The position numbers and the translations under genes were made by a program. A model generated the notes under the pieces. The model worked only from the letters and a program-made list of their open reading frames with translations, ran no database searches and had not been told where the DNA came from. Of a DNA stretch of 64,000 nucleotides, positions 17,472 through 27,260 are shown in pieces. The first letter of the stretch is position 1; each line of letters begins with the position of its first letter. The stretch is from an uncultured Clostridia bacterium (GTDB lineage: Bacteria; Bacillota; Clostridia; Lachnospirales; Lachnospiraceae), in assembly GCA_947385955.1 (NCBI GenBank), contig CANDNA010000004.1, positions 62,001 to 126,000 on the forward strand, read 5' to 3'.

Positions 17472-18332
17472 CTAATCCAATGCCTCATGGGCTGCCAGCA
17501 CCACATCGGCAACCCACCGGGATACCTGCTGCTCCTGCCCTTTCTGTTCCTGTGCCGCCTCTCCGGCTTCTTCCCGGATTTCTTTTCCCGCACCTTCCGG
17601 CTTTTTTTTCAGATCAACCAGATATTCGATATTACCTTCCGGACCTTTTACCGGAGAATACGTCAGATGCCGTACGGAAAATCCTGACGCTTCGGCAAAG
17701 CCAAAGACCCGTTCAATGACTTCTCTGTGCACCGCCGCATCCCTGACCACGCCTTTTTTGCCTACCTTTTCCCGGCCTGCCTCAAACTGCGGCTTGATCA
17801 GGCATACCATTTCACCGTCCTGCTCCAGCAAAGCGGCGGCAGGCGGCAGTATCCTGGACAGGGAAATAAAGGAAACATCCACCGAAGCAAATTCCGGCAG
17901 CTCATCGATATCTTCTCTGACCATATAACGGAAATTGGTCTTTTCCATACAGACCACCCGCTCGTCACACCGCAGCTTCCATGCCAATTGTCCATGCCCC
18001 ACATCCACGGCATAGACCTTTTTCGCCCCGTTCTGCAGCATACAGTCCGTGAAACCGCCGGTGGAAGCACCTATATCCATACAGATCCGCCCCTCCAGAT
18101 GCAGGCCAAACGCTTCCATCGCCTTTTCCAGCTTCAGACCGCCCCGGCTCACATATTTCAGGGTATTTCCCCGTACTTCAATCCGGCTTTTCTCTTCTTC
18201 GAATACAGCGCCGGCCTTGTCCTCCCGCTGTCCGTTGACAAATACACTGCCGGACATAATCACTGCCTTTGCCTTTTCCCGCGACGGGGCCAGCCCCTGT
18301 TTCACCAGAAGCACATCCAACCGTTCCTTCAT
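17472..18332 (-). CDS. tlyA: TlyA family RNA methyltransferase
   Basis: 286 residues. An N-terminal S4 RNA-binding domain (MKERLDVLLVKQGLAPSREK) is followed by an FtsJ-like Rossmann methyltransferase (CMDIGASTGGFTDCML, VYAVDVGHGQLAW). TlyA methylates the 2'-O of rRNA cytidines in species where it has been studied. The last 50 residues are Glu/Gln/Lys rich (EGAGKEIREEAGEAAQEQKG) and look like a lineage-specific tail. Confidence 0.9.
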   Translation of the reverse strand: MKERLDVLLVKQGLAPSREKAKAVIMSGSVFVNGQREDKAGAVFEEEKSRIEVRGNTLKYVSRGGLKLEKAMEAFGLHLEGRICMDIGASTGGFTDCMLQNGAKKVYAVDVGHGQLAWKLRCDERVVCMEKTNFRYMVREDIDELPEFASVDVSFISLSRILPPAAALLEQDGEMVCLIKPQFEAGREKVGKKGVVRDAAVHREVIERVFGFAEASGFSVRHLTYSPVKGPEGNIEYLVDLKKKPEGAGKEIREEAGEAAQEQKGQEQQVSRWVADVVLAAHEALD

Positions 18333-18341
18333 CTCCTGCCC

Positions 18342-20252
18342 CTATCTTTTATCTGCCTCTTCCGACCCATGTCCTTCCCTCCCGGATACGCCTGCTCCGA
18401 TGTACGCAGTCACCACCCGTTTCAATATGGTATCCGCATCGATGCCCACTTCCTGATACAGAAGAGAGACATTGCCATGCTCCACATATTCATCCGGAAT
18501 GGCCACAGACAGCATCCGGCAGCAGGTATCCAGACCGGACATATACTCTCTGACCCGTTCTCCGAAACCGCCGCTGGCCACATTTTCTTCCATTGTCACC
18601 AGCAGCTTATGCCCCCGTGCCATCTCCCGGATCATCTCTTCATCCAGAGGCTTGACAAAACGGGCATTCACAAGACTGCAGGCATAGCCGATTTCCTTCA
18701 GTCTCTGCCGTACCTCCACAGCGGTTTTCACCATGCTGCCTACGGCAATCAGTGCAATATCCTCTTCTTCATATAAAATCTCGCTTTTTCCATATGCCAT
18801 CGGTTTCCGGAATTCCTTCAGGCCATCCCAGGCACTGCCTCTTGGATAACGGACTGCAACAGGAACCCCTGAAGTTAAAGCATATTTTAACATATCGGAC
18901 AGTTCCCATTTGTTTTTAGGCGCCATAATATGCATTCCCGGTATACTGGAAAGATAGGACAGGTCAAAAATCCCCTGATGGGTCTCTCCGTCGCTGCCCA
19001 CCAGACCCGCCCGGTCTACGGCAAACACCACCGGAAGATTCTGAATACAGACATCGTGTAAAATCTGATCATAGGCTCTCTGCAAAAAAGAAGAATAGAC
19101 CGCTACAATCGGTTTCATCCCTCCGGCCGCCAGCCCTGCTGCAAATGTTACCGCGTGCTGCTCCGCAATCCCCACATCAAAAAAACGCTCCGGATACATA
19201 TTGCGGAACCGCTTCAGCCCTGTACCGTCCGGCATGGCTGCCGTAATGGCCACCACCTTTTCATCCCTGGCTCCCAGCTTTGTCATCACTGTGGAAAAAA
19301 TATCCGTATAGTTGGGCGCTGATTTTGGATTCGATGGAAGCCCGGTTTCTTTGTCAAAAGGCTCTGTCCCATGAAACCGTGCCGGATGCCGCTCCGCCGG
19401 GGCAAACCCTTTCCCCTTTTGGGTAATGACATGAACCAGCACCGCATTTTTACACCGCTTCGCCTCTCGCATGACCTGCATCATGGCTTCCACATTGTGG
19501 CCGTCCACAGGCCCCAGATACGTAATCCCCATATCTTCAAAAAACATGCCCGGAATCACCAGATGTTTTACGCTGCTTTTGGCACGGCGGATATTTTTGA
19601 CAATATGCTCGCCTTTCGGAATATTCTGCAGCGCATTGTATATGCCCTCCTTCAGATCCAGATAACCGGTGGCCGTCCGGATATTGTTCAGATATTTGGA
19701 AACGCCGCCCACATTTTCGGAAATGGACATATTGTTATCGTTTAAAATCACAATAAAATTGGTCCGAAGCTGCGCCGCATTGTTCAACGCCTCATAGGCC
19801 ATTCCGCCGGTCAGGGAGCCGTCCCCGATGACGGATACAATGGTACGTGTCTCTCCGGACAGATCTCTTGCCTTCACCAGCCCCAGCCCGGCCGAGACAG
19901 AGGTGGAACTGTGGCCTGTATCGAAGCAGTCGCAGTCACTTTCTTTCCGCTTCGGAAATCCGCTCATCCCTCCGTACTTTCTCAGTGTTTCAAAGCCCGC
20001 CCGCCTGCCGGTCAGCAGCTTATGGGTATAGGCCTGATGCCCCACATCCCAGATAATCTTGTCATTGGGCAGATCCAGGCTCAGATGCAGGGCCATTGTC
20101 AGTTCCACTGCCCCCAGATTGGAACCAAGATGCCCGCCGGTCACACTGATCTTCTGGATCAGGAACTGCCGGATCTCCTCTGCCAGAGCCTTATAGTCTT
20201 CTTTTCTGATCTTTTTGATATCGTTCTCTTTTGCAATTTTCTCCAGAAGCAT
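18342..20252 (-). CDS. dxs: 1-deoxy-D-xylulose-5-phosphate synthase
   Basis: 636 residues from ATG 20252 (AAGGAG seven bases ahead; an ATG two codons earlier is too close to it). Thiamine diphosphate motif GDGSLTGGMAYEALNN, substrate segment IWDVGHQAYTHKLLTGR, and the transketolase C-terminal domain are present. It condenses pyruvate and glyceraldehyde 3-phosphate in the first step of the MEP isoprenoid pathway. Downstream of ispA with a 12-base gap, so both ends of prenyl synthesis are in one operon. Confidence 0.95.
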   Translation of the reverse strand: MLLEKIAKENDIKKIRKEDYKALAEEIRQFLIQKISVTGGHLGSNLGAVELTMALHLSLDLPNDKIIWDVGHQAYTHKLLTGRRAGFETLRKYGGMSGFPKRKESDCDCFDTGHSSTSVSAGLGLVKARDLSGETRTIVSVIGDGSLTGGMAYEALNNAAQLRTNFIVILNDNNMSISENVGGVSKYLNNIRTATGYLDLKEGIYNALQNIPKGEHIVKNIRRAKSSVKHLVIPGMFFEDMGITYLGPVDGHNVEAMMQVMREAKRCKNAVLVHVITQKGKGFAPAERHPARFHGTEPFDKETGLPSNPKSAPNYTDIFSTVMTKLGARDEKVVAITAAMPDGTGLKRFRNMYPERFFDVGIAEQHAVTFAAGLAAGGMKPIVAVYSSFLQRAYDQILHDVCIQNLPVVFAVDRAGLVGSDGETHQGIFDLSYLSSIPGMHIMAPKNKWELSDMLKYALTSGVPVAVRYPRGSAWDGLKEFRKPMAYGKSEILYEEEDIALIAVGSMVKTAVEVRQRLKEIGYACSLVNARFVKPLDEEMIREMARGHKLLVTMEENVASGGFGERVREYMSGLDTCCRMLSVAIPDEYVEHGNVSLLYQEVGIDADTILKRVVTAYIGAGVSGREGHGSEEADKR

Positions 20253-20264
20253 CTCCATACTCCT

Positions 20265-21158
20265 TTATTTTTTTCTGGTCACCAGGGCCTGTACCATATC
20301 CTCCAGAAACAGGTTCCGCCTTTCAAACGAACGAAGCAGCAAAACCGCCTCCCGGGACAACGCCTCCTGATCTGCCTGTGCCTGTTCGATTCCTTTTAAA
20401 GTAACATAAGTTACTTTATGATTCTTCTCATCGCTGCCAATGGGTTTGCCCAGCTCCTCTATCGTACCTGTCACATCCAGAATATCATCCTGGATCTGAA
20501 ATGCAATTCCGATGTTATATCCGATCTTTTCTATTTTAGCCACATCCTCCTCAGAGGCCCCCGCCAGGACAGCCCCTGTCATCATCGCACTCTGAATCAG
20601 CGCCGCCGTCTTATGGGCATGAATAAATAACAGAAGCTCTTCTGTCATCTCACTGCCCGCCTCCTCGGCCTCAATATCGGCACACTGTCCTCCGATCATA
20701 CCGTAAACGCCGGCCTTTGCCGCAAACAAAGCCAGTGCCCGCCCCACCCGCGCCGGATCGCTGCACAGCGTAAACGCCTTTGCCGCTGTCTCAAAGGCCA
20801 GGTTCAAAAGGCCGTCCCCGGCCAGAATCGCCATAGCTTCTCCATACATAACATGCGTTGTTTTTCTTCCCCGGCGGTACTCGTCATTGTCCATTGCCGG
20901 CAGATCGTCATGCACCAGAGAATAGGTATGCACCATTTCCATTGCCGCCAGAAAAGGCTCAATCTCCCTGCCGCTGCCTCCGAACAGTTCATAAGTCTCT
21001 TTCATCAGCACAGGCCGCAGCCTCTTCCCGCCTGCCAGTATGGAATAATTCATCGCCGCCAGTACTGTTTTCTGAAATCCTGTTTCTTTTGGCAGATAAG
21101 TCTGTATGACCTCCTCCACCCATCCGGTTCTCTTTTCTGTCTCTTCTTTAAAATTCAT
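20265..21158 (-). CDS. ispA: Farnesyl/geranyl diphosphate synthase
   Basis: 297 residues from ATG 21158 (GGTGGA ahead); an in-frame ATG at 21170 has no ribosome site. First aspartate-rich motif HDDLPAMDND and second FQIQDDILDVTG are intact, with LAGGKRLRP near the N-terminus. It condenses IPP with DMAPP/GPP for quinone and undecaprenyl lipid supply. The start overlaps the 3' end of xseB by 11 bases. Confidence 0.93.
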   Translation of the reverse strand: MNFKEETEKRTGWVEEVIQTYLPKETGFQKTVLAAMNYSILAGGKRLRPVLMKETYELFGGSGREIEPFLAAMEMVHTYSLVHDDLPAMDNDEYRRGRKTTHVMYGEAMAILAGDGLLNLAFETAAKAFTLCSDPARVGRALALFAAKAGVYGMIGGQCADIEAEEAGSEMTEELLLFIHAHKTAALIQSAMMTGAVLAGASEEDVAKIEKIGYNIGIAFQIQDDILDVTGTIEELGKPIGSDEKNHKVTYVTLKGIEQAQADQEALSREAVLLLRSFERRNLFLEDMVQALVTRKK

Positions 21159-21354
21159 CCAGTCCACCATTTTCGTTTAGTTTCAGTACCTTTTTTTCCA
21201 CTCTGTCAAGAGAAGCGTTGCAAAACTGCAGCAGCTCCATCCCCTCGCTGTAAGCTCCGAAAGCCTCCTCCAGAGAAATCTCCTCTGCTTCCAGCCGCTC
21301 TATCACCATTTCCAGCTGGGCGAAGGCATCCTCCAATGTCTGTTGCTTTTTCAA
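21148..21354 (-). CDS. xseB: Exodeoxyribonuclease VII small subunit (TTG start)
   Basis: 68 residues. The protein (LKKQQTLEDAFAQLEMVIER, ISLEEAFGAYSEGMELLQFC) is a normal XseB. The best start is TTG at 21354, overlapping the TGA of xseA as TTGA and preceded by AAAGGTGAT. Longer in-frame readings into xseA are unlikely. With XseA it forms the nuclease that trims single-stranded DNA ends. Confidence 0.9.
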   Translation of the reverse strand: MKKQQTLEDAFAQLEMVIERLEAEEISLEEAFGAYSEGMELLQFCNASLDRVEKKVLKLNENGGLDEF

Positions 21355-22556
21355 CGTATCACCTTTTCCTTCCGTTCCACTCTGGCATATACAGTGCCGT
21401 TTTTCATCTGGATTGTCAAAAGCTGGCCGGCACTGACCTGCTCTGCATCCCGCACCGACCGTCCTGTTTCGTCCGCCACCCAGCAAAAGCCCTGGCTGAG
21501 TTTATCGAGAGGGGAAAGGCCCCTCAGCTTTTCCAGGTGCAGGGAAAGCCTGTGCCGCTTCCTCTGCATCACTTCCTTCATGGCACTCTGCAACCGCTCT
21601 TCCAGACGCAGCAGGAAAAGCCGCTTTTGCTTTACCTGTCCCATCGGACTGCTTCCGTGCAGCCGTGCGGCCAGCGTTTCCATACGGCTGCGGTATCGGT
21701 TGCACCGGCCTGCCATTTCCCGGCAGAGTACTGCCGCATATTCTTCCATTTTCTCTTCCAGTCGGGAAAATTCACAGACGGCAAGCTCAGCCGCTGCCGA
21801 AGGTGTAGGTGCACGCATGTCCGCTGCAAAATCAGCGATGGTCGTATCTGTCTCATGCCCTACTGCAGATATGATCGGTACAGGACAGTCAAAGATCGCC
21901 TGTGCCACTTCCCGTTCATTGAATGCCCACAGGTCCTCTATAGAGCCGCCGCCCCTGCCCACTATCATAACATCCACGTTATACTCCGCCAATGCGTGAA
22001 TGCCATTTATAATACTGGCCGGAGCCATCTCTCCCTGCACAATGGCAGGATACAGAATGATCTGGACATAAGGATTTCTCCGGGAAGCAATCTGAATAAT
22101 ATCTCTCACCGCCGCTCCCGTAGGTGCCGTTACCACCCCCAGTGTCCGTATGATTCCCGGTATAGGCTGTTTGTACTCCTGCGCAAACATGCCAAGCTCC
22201 GACAGCTCTGTTTTCAGACGTTCAAACCGTTCATAGAGCAGCCCGGTCCCATCTCTTGTAATCGTCCTGGCATACATCTGATACCTGCCGTCCCGCTCGT
22301 AAACCTCCACACTGCCGTCCACAATCACCTGCTGCCCTTCCTGCATCCGGAAGGTAAGGCCGTTTCGGTTTCCGGCAAACATCACACAGGCAACTGCCGC
22401 TTTTGCATCCTTCAGGGTAAAATAAATATGTCCTGAAGAATGATATTTGCAGTTGCTGATCTCACCTCTGACCCGGATGGACTGCAGCATAAAATCCTGG
22501 GTAAACATATTCCTGATGTATGAATTGACCTGTGTCACGGAATAAACAGTTTTCAT
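21351..22556 (-). CDS. xseA: Exodeoxyribonuclease VII large subunit
   Basis: 401 residues. N-terminal OB-fold (VRGEISNCKYHSSGHIYFTLKD), catalytic region with GRGGGSIEDLWAFNE and ISAVGHETDTTIADFAAD, and a C-terminal coiled-coil arm. Linked to nusB by a 5-base gap and to xseB by a 4-base overlap. Confidence 0.95.
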   Translation of the reverse strand: MKTVYSVTQVNSYIRNMFTQDFMLQSIRVRGEISNCKYHSSGHIYFTLKDAKAAVACVMFAGNRNGLTFRMQEGQQVIVDGSVEVYERDGRYQMYARTITRDGTGLLYERFERLKTELSELGMFAQEYKQPIPGIIRTLGVVTAPTGAAVRDIIQIASRRNPYVQIILYPAIVQGEMAPASIINGIHALAEYNVDVMIVGRGGGSIEDLWAFNEREVAQAIFDCPVPIISAVGHETDTTIADFAADMRAPTPSAAAELAVCEFSRLEEKMEEYAAVLCREMAGRCNRYRSRMETLAARLHGSSPMGQVKQKRLFLLRLEERLQSAMKEVMQRKRHRLSLHLEKLRGLSPLDKLSQGFCWVADETGRSVRDAEQVSAGQLLTIQMKNGTVYARVERKEKVIR

Positions 22557-22561
22557 CGTTC

Positions 22562-22969
22562 TTATCCCTTGTTCGCAAATCTGGCCAGAATGCCATTCAC
22601 AAATGCCCCGGCGCCTTCCTGCCCGTATTTTTTTGCCAGTTCCACCGCCTCATTGATGGCCACGCCCACCGGCACATCTTCGTCAAACAGAATCTCATAA
22701 ACAGCCAGACGCAGGATGGTCAGCTCTGCTTTCCCCATCCGGTCCGTTGTCCATTTTTCCGCCTTCTCATTGATCAGGCCGTCTATTTCCGAAAGCCTGT
22801 CCATAATCCTGCTGTATTTTTCCGTCATGGCAAGGCGTTCTGATTCCGCCACCGCCGGCTCTGCCTCTTCCCATAAAAAAGCAATCTGCTGAGGCATATC
22901 CTCCCTCTCATGAAACTCCACCCGGAACAACAGCCTGAATATCTGTTCCCTCTGTTCTCTTCTGCCCAT
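22562..22969 (-). CDS. nusB: Transcription antitermination factor NusB
   Basis: 135 residues, all-helical NusB fold (GRREQREQIFRLLF, ELTILRLAVYEILFDEDVP, AINEAVELAKKYG). It binds boxA RNA with NusE in rRNA antitermination. AAGGACAGAAG precedes the ATG, nine bases after the Asp23 gene. Confidence 0.95.
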   Translation of the reverse strand: MGRREQREQIFRLLFRVEFHEREDMPQQIAFLWEEAEPAVAESERLAMTEKYSRIMDRLSEIDGLINEKAEKWTTDRMGKAELTILRLAVYEILFDEDVPVGVAINEAVELAKKYGQEGAGAFVNGILARFANKG

Positions 22970-22978
22970 CTTCTGTCC

Positions 22979-23359
22979 TTATCCGTTCATGACCACACCC
23001 ACGATACGGATATTCACGTCCGACACCGTAAGTCCGGTCATCGTTTCAATTGCACTCTTTACCTTTTCCTGAATCTTTCCCGAAACCGTGGGGATATTAT
23101 ACCCGTATTTCAGGTTCACAGCCATCTCCACACTGACGATCCGCTCTTCCACTTCCACCTTTGCGCCTTTATTCGCACCCTTTACACCGACTCTGGAAAG
23201 AAGCTCGTCCGTGGCATTTCCCGCCATAGACGCCACGCCGTCCACTTCCAGCGCAGCCAGAGCCGCAATCGAAGCAACCACCTCATCGGCAATCCGCACT
23301 TCCCCAATCTGTCCCTGTTCTTTCGGCATGCTGATATTACGTTCCGTATCTTTTTCCAT
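22979..23359 (-). CDS. Asp23/Gls24 family envelope stress response protein
   Basis: 126 residues: GEVRIADEVVASIAALAALE, VDGVASMAG, VEMAVNLKYGYNIPTVSGKIQ. This is the Asp23/Gls24 (YqhY-type) family. The YqhY branch sits beside nusB in most Firmicutes and is linked to envelope and lipid homeostasis; the molecular role is not settled. It seems to be the first gene of the block running down to recN. Confidence 0.92.
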   Translation of the reverse strand: MEKDTERNISMPKEQGQIGEVRIADEVVASIAALAALEVDGVASMAGNATDELLSRVGVKGANKGAKVEVEERIVSVEMAVNLKYGYNIPTVSGKIQEKVKSAIETMTGLTVSDVNIRIVGVVMNG

Positions 23360-23437
23360 CTCTTTTTTCCTTTCTCAGAATTATTTATGATTATAACAAA
23401 GTTGCCGCCAATTGACAAGAATCCCATTTTATGGGCG

Positions 23438-24730
23438 CTACAGCCAAAAGCTCAGGTGAAGCTGCTCCTCATTGGTGGTATAGGCCACTGTCCCGTCAGA
23501 TGTCTGCAGAAAACGGAATACCTGCTGCTGCTGTACCAGCCGTTTCTCCATCTCCTCATATACTGCCCGGTCCGCACATTTGAGCGTCACATATGTGTTC
23601 TGATCCTCATAGGCCTTTTCAAACAGAGCCGACACCTTGTCCATATCCGGCTCGGTAAAATAGGCGCCTTCCCGTACATAATAGTTGGCTTCCATACTGC
23701 TGCAGGCAGGGATGGGTACGATACTGTCTATGGTATGGGTACGAAAGAGCTGGGCATCCGGCACACACAGATATTCATAATTGATTTCCGGCAGCTTTCC
23801 GTCAAAACCGCTGTCCTCTTCACCGCTTACATAGGAAGCATCTCCCCAGGTAATGTCCACATGATAGTATTCCCCGTCGATCCGTACCAGATTCCAGACA
23901 TGATCCTCGCCGCTTTCCACCCTTCCGGATACAAATACGGAATAGATACCGGATTCCCGGAACAGATACTGGGCCGCTTTTGCATAGCCCTGACACACGG
24001 ATTCTCCTCCCAGAAAGACAGAACATATATTCTGATTATCTTCTGCACCCCGTACATACTCTGTATTGGCCACCAGATATTCATATATATATTTTACCTT
24101 TTCATAGTCGTCCATCCCCTGCGGCATCTGATCCAGTATGCTCTCTGCCTGCTCTTCGATCTGCTCGTTTCGTTTCCCGATCTCGTCCCGGTCATAGATA
24201 TAACTGCCGGAAAACGCATTTCCCGTTAACTGCTCTCCTCTGGTATACCTGATAAAAGTATACCCATCTACATAAAAAATTTCCGGATGATCGTTCATAA
24301 CACACTGAAAAACTTTATCAAATACCTCTTCCGACGCCACGGTAACAGGAACATCCGATGCACAAACGCGCAGCGCCTCCAGAATGGTCCCATATAACTC
24401 CTGCTCCTGTTCGGAAAGACAGGTATAATAATAGGCATAGTCCGACAGTTCACCCGCCAGGGCCTCCGGGGCATCCCCTTCGGCGCCTGCGGCCTCCTGC
24501 ATGACCACTTCGTCTGTCCTGACAGGTTCCGGGTCAGTGTCATCATCACTGGCCGTTTCTTCTGTTTTCTCTTCCAGTGCACTGCCTTCTGCGATTTCCT
24601 CTGCCGCCTCCGTCAGACTGTCCATCATTTCCCCTGCCTGTCCCTGCACATCAGTGCCGTCTGGCAGAGAAACGCTGCAGCCCCACAGCAACAGGGAACA
24701 CAGCCCCAATAAAGCAAGCAATCGTTTCAT
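23438..24730 (-). CDS. Transglutaminase-like lipoprotein
   Basis: 430 residues. Lipoprotein signal MKRLLALLGLCSLLLWGC with Cys18 as lipid site, then an acidic low-complexity spacer to about residue 85. The transglutaminase-core fold is at about 200-300, with catalytic Cys in GGESVCQGYAKA, His in GEDHVWNLV and Asp in YYHVDITWGD. The final 100 residues are unassigned. Likely anchored outside the membrane, acting as a protease, amidase or cross-linker on wall or protein substrates. The ATG lies directly after the prfC stop, so it is probably co-transcribed with prfC. Confidence 0.85.
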   Translation of the reverse strand: MKRLLALLGLCSLLLWGCSVSLPDGTDVQGQAGEMMDSLTEAAEEIAEGSALEEKTEETASDDDTDPEPVRTDEVVMQEAAGAEGDAPEALAGELSDYAYYYTCLSEQEQELYGTILEALRVCASDVPVTVASEEVFDKVFQCVMNDHPEIFYVDGYTFIRYTRGEQLTGNAFSGSYIYDRDEIGKRNEQIEEQAESILDQMPQGMDDYEKVKYIYEYLVANTEYVRGAEDNQNICSVFLGGESVCQGYAKAAQYLFRESGIYSVFVSGRVESGEDHVWNLVRIDGEYYHVDITWGDASYVSGEEDSGFDGKLPEINYEYLCVPDAQLFRTHTIDSIVPIPACSSMEANYYVREGAYFTEPDMDKVSALFEKAYEDQNTYVTLKCADRAVYEEMEKRLVQQQQVFRFLQTSDGTVAYTTNEEQLHLSFWL

Positions 24731-26320
24731 TTAATCACGTCCAAATTCTGAAAGGATCAATCCCTGATTCCTGTCCACTGTCATCCCCACACTCCAGGCA
24801 TTCACAAACAACAGAAGCGGATTGCCTTTCATATCCTTTACTTTTTTCATATCCGAAGTACCGGTCAGAGCATCCAGGTCAATCTCTTTATTCTCAATCC
24901 AGCGGATATGCTCATAAGGCAGATTTTCCAGACGAATCTCCACATTGTATTCATTTTCCAGACGGTATTTCAATACTTCAAACTGCAAAACGCCTACCAC
25001 GCCCACGATGATTTCTTCCATCCCGGCGCTCAGTTCCTGGAAAATCTGAATCGCACCTTCCTGGGCAATCTGAGTGATTCCCTTGACAAATGCCTTTCTT
25101 TTCATAGTATCTATCTGCTGCACTCTGGCAAAATGTTCCGGTGCAAAAGTGGGGATCCCCTCATAGGAGAACTGCTCTTTCGGCATACACACCGTATCGC
25201 CGATGGAAAAGATACCCGGATCAAACACACCGATAATATCCCCGGCATACGCCTCCTCCACCACTTTTCTCTCGCTGGCCATAATCTGCTGCGGCTGGGA
25301 AAGACGCATCACTTTATTGCCCTGCACATGCCGTACCTCCGCTCCCGCATCGAAGCGGCCGGAACAGATCCGCATAAAAGCCACTCTGTCCCTGTGGGCC
25401 CGGTTCATATTGGCCTGGATCTTAAATACAAATGCGGAAAATTCCCGCTCCACCGGATCAATCAGCCCCACATCCGCCTTTCTGGGAAGCGGGGGTGTGG
25501 CCATCTCCAGAAAATACTGCAAAAAAATCTCCACACCAAAATTGGTCAATGCAGAACCGAAAAATACCGGTGTCAGTTCTCCTTTCCGGACTTCTTCCAG
25601 ATCAAAAGGGGCACTGGCGCCGTCCAGCAGTGCAATTTCCTCCTGCAGCAGAGAAAGAGGCTCCCGGCCAATGGCAGATACGGCCTGTCCCTCCTCTTTG
25701 ATCGGAATCTCCCGGCTTTCCCCCTCTTTTGTCCCCTTCTGTGTATCCTCATAAGTAAGGATGCACTTCTTTTCTCTGTCATATACTCCCTGAAATGCTT
25801 TGCCGCAGCCAATGGGCCAGTTTACCGGGCAGGTGGCAATTCCCAGTTCCTTCTCGATCTCATCCAGCAGCTCAAAGGTATCCCTGGCATCCCGGTCCAG
25901 CTTATTGATAAAGGTAAAAATCGGGATCTTCCTCATCACACACACTTTGAACAGCTTTCTTGTCTGTGCCTCCACACCTTTGGAAGCATCAATCACCATC
26001 ACTGCAGAGTCTGCCGCCATCAGGGTCCGGTAAGTATCCTCGGAAAAATCCTGATGGCCGGGTGTATCCAGTATATTGATGCAATATCCTCTGTAGGCAA
26101 ACTGAAGTACGGAAGAAGTAACCGAAATTCCCCTCTCCTTTTCAATCTCCATCCAGTCTGATACCGCATGCCTGGCTGTTGCCTTCCCTTTTACACTTCC
26201 CGCCAGGTTAATGGCGCCCCCATACAGCAGAAATTTTTCTGTCAATGTAGTCTTTCCCGCATCCGGGTGGGATATAATAGCAAATGTCCTTCTTCGTCTG
26301 ATCTCCTGTGCGTCATCCAT
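24731..26320 (-). CDS. prfC: Peptide chain release factor 3
   Basis: 529 residues from ATG 26320, the standard RF3 length, with AGAGGAAA upstream. G1 SHPDAGKTTLTEKFL, G2-G3 RGISVTSSVLQF and LDTPGHQDFSEDT, and G4 NKLDRDA are clear. RF3 is the GTPase that frees RF1/RF2 from the ribosome. An open frame extends 36 codons further upstream but has no ribosome site. Confidence 0.95.
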   Translation of the reverse strand: MDDAQEIRRRRTFAIISHPDAGKTTLTEKFLLYGGAINLAGSVKGKATARHAVSDWMEIEKERGISVTSSVLQFAYRGYCINILDTPGHQDFSEDTYRTLMAADSAVMVIDASKGVEAQTRKLFKVCVMRKIPIFTFINKLDRDARDTFELLDEIEKELGIATCPVNWPIGCGKAFQGVYDREKKCILTYEDTQKGTKEGESREIPIKEEGQAVSAIGREPLSLLQEEIALLDGASAPFDLEEVRKGELTPVFFGSALTNFGVEIFLQYFLEMATPPLPRKADVGLIDPVEREFSAFVFKIQANMNRAHRDRVAFMRICSGRFDAGAEVRHVQGNKVMRLSQPQQIMASERKVVEEAYAGDIIGVFDPGIFSIGDTVCMPKEQFSYEGIPTFAPEHFARVQQIDTMKRKAFVKGITQIAQEGAIQIFQELSAGMEEIIVGVVGVLQFEVLKYRLENEYNVEIRLENLPYEHIRWIENKEIDLDALTGTSDMKKVKDMKGNPLLLFVNAWSVGMTVDRNQGLILSEFGRD

Positions 26321-26424
26321 GCTCACGTTTTTTCCTCTTTTCCTTTTCCTCTTATCAGAATCCTGCAACGGACTGCAAACGATAAAACAATGCAGAACGG
26401 TGCAGGATTTTCTGTCTGATGAAA

Positions 26425-26459
26425 ACAATAGAAAGTACGCCTGGCGGACTTTCTATTGT
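26425..26459 (-). terminator. spoIIIA operon terminator
   Basis: Perfect 12-bp stem ACAATAGAAAGT (26425-26436) / ACTTTCTATTGT (26448-26459), followed on the minus strand by TTTTCATC. It lies 28 bases after the spoIIIAH stop. Confidence 0.85.
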
Positions 26460-26486
26460 TAAAAAGCAGTATATCATAGTTTTTTC

Positions 26487-27248
26487 CTATTTGCTACACT
26501 GGATAATGATATTTTCAGGAGCGGTTCCTGTCTTTCTTGTCACGATATCTTCTATCTGTGCACACTGGGCATCTGTCAGTGTATCTGCGCTGACCACCAC
26601 ATCCACACCGCTTTCACTGATGCTCACCACCACGTCCTCAAATCCCTTTGCTTCCAGAAGGATCTCTGCTGCAGTTTCCTTTTCTGCAATATCCGTAAGC
26701 TGAATCATCCCTTCGATGGCACTCTGTTTCTGTTCCTCGGAAACACTGGTACTGTTGATAATATCCAGTAATGTTTCTTTGTTTTTTGCCCTTGTCTGTT
26801 CCTTCATCAGCTTTGCGCCCGACATGGTTGTCACATTTGTTGTGGAAGTAAACACTGCCTCGCCGGGCGTATCTTCCTGTGTCACCTCATTCTGCGCCAT
26901 TTCCTCAGACAGATAATCTGCAGAAGCTGTAATATCGTCCGTATCCAGGCTTTCAATATCCTGGAATGCCGATTCCTGTCCCGTATCCTCCGCTGTCAGC
27001 GCTGCATCCGCCAGATCCATATCCTCATCCGAAATTTCAAGGGAAGCAGACGAATATGTTTCTCCGGCCAAAGCGGCGTCCTCCAGTGCCAGGTTCTCTC
27101 CATTTTCCGCTACCACCGACTGCCCGGAGACATTCATCAGTTCTTCATCGCTCAATTTTGTTCCTGCAAAATTGAGATACCCTGCCACCGCTATCATAAT
27201 AGCCAGTGCCGTAATCATGATCTGGTTCTTTTTCAGTACGTTTTTCAA
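26487..27248 (-). CDS. spoIIIAH: Stage III sporulation protein AH (TTG start)
   Basis: 253 residues beginning with a TTG codon behind GGGGAGAATATC. One transmembrane helix (about 8-28) is followed by a Glu/Ala/Asp-rich spacer and a C-terminal ring-building motif domain at about 155-250 (IQLTDIAEKETAAEILLEAKG). SpoIIIAH in the mother cell pairs with forespore SpoIIQ to form the feeding-tube channel across the intermembrane space. Confidence 0.92.
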   Translation of the reverse strand: MKNVLKKNQIMITALAIMIAVAGYLNFAGTKLSDEELMNVSGQSVVAENGENLALEDAALAGETYSSASLEISDEDMDLADAALTAEDTGQESAFQDIESLDTDDITASADYLSEEMAQNEVTQEDTPGEAVFTSTTNVTTMSGAKLMKEQTRAKNKETLLDIINSTSVSEEQKQSAIEGMIQLTDIAEKETAAEILLEAKGFEDVVVSISESGVDVVVSADTLTDAQCAQIEDIVTRKTGTAPENIIIQCSK

Positions 27249-27260
27249 GATATTCTCCCC

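Noticed and set aside
20853-22436. A 527-codon plus-strand open frame across ispA, xseB and xseA.
   Set aside because: It is antisense to three well-supported genes and has no family resemblance.
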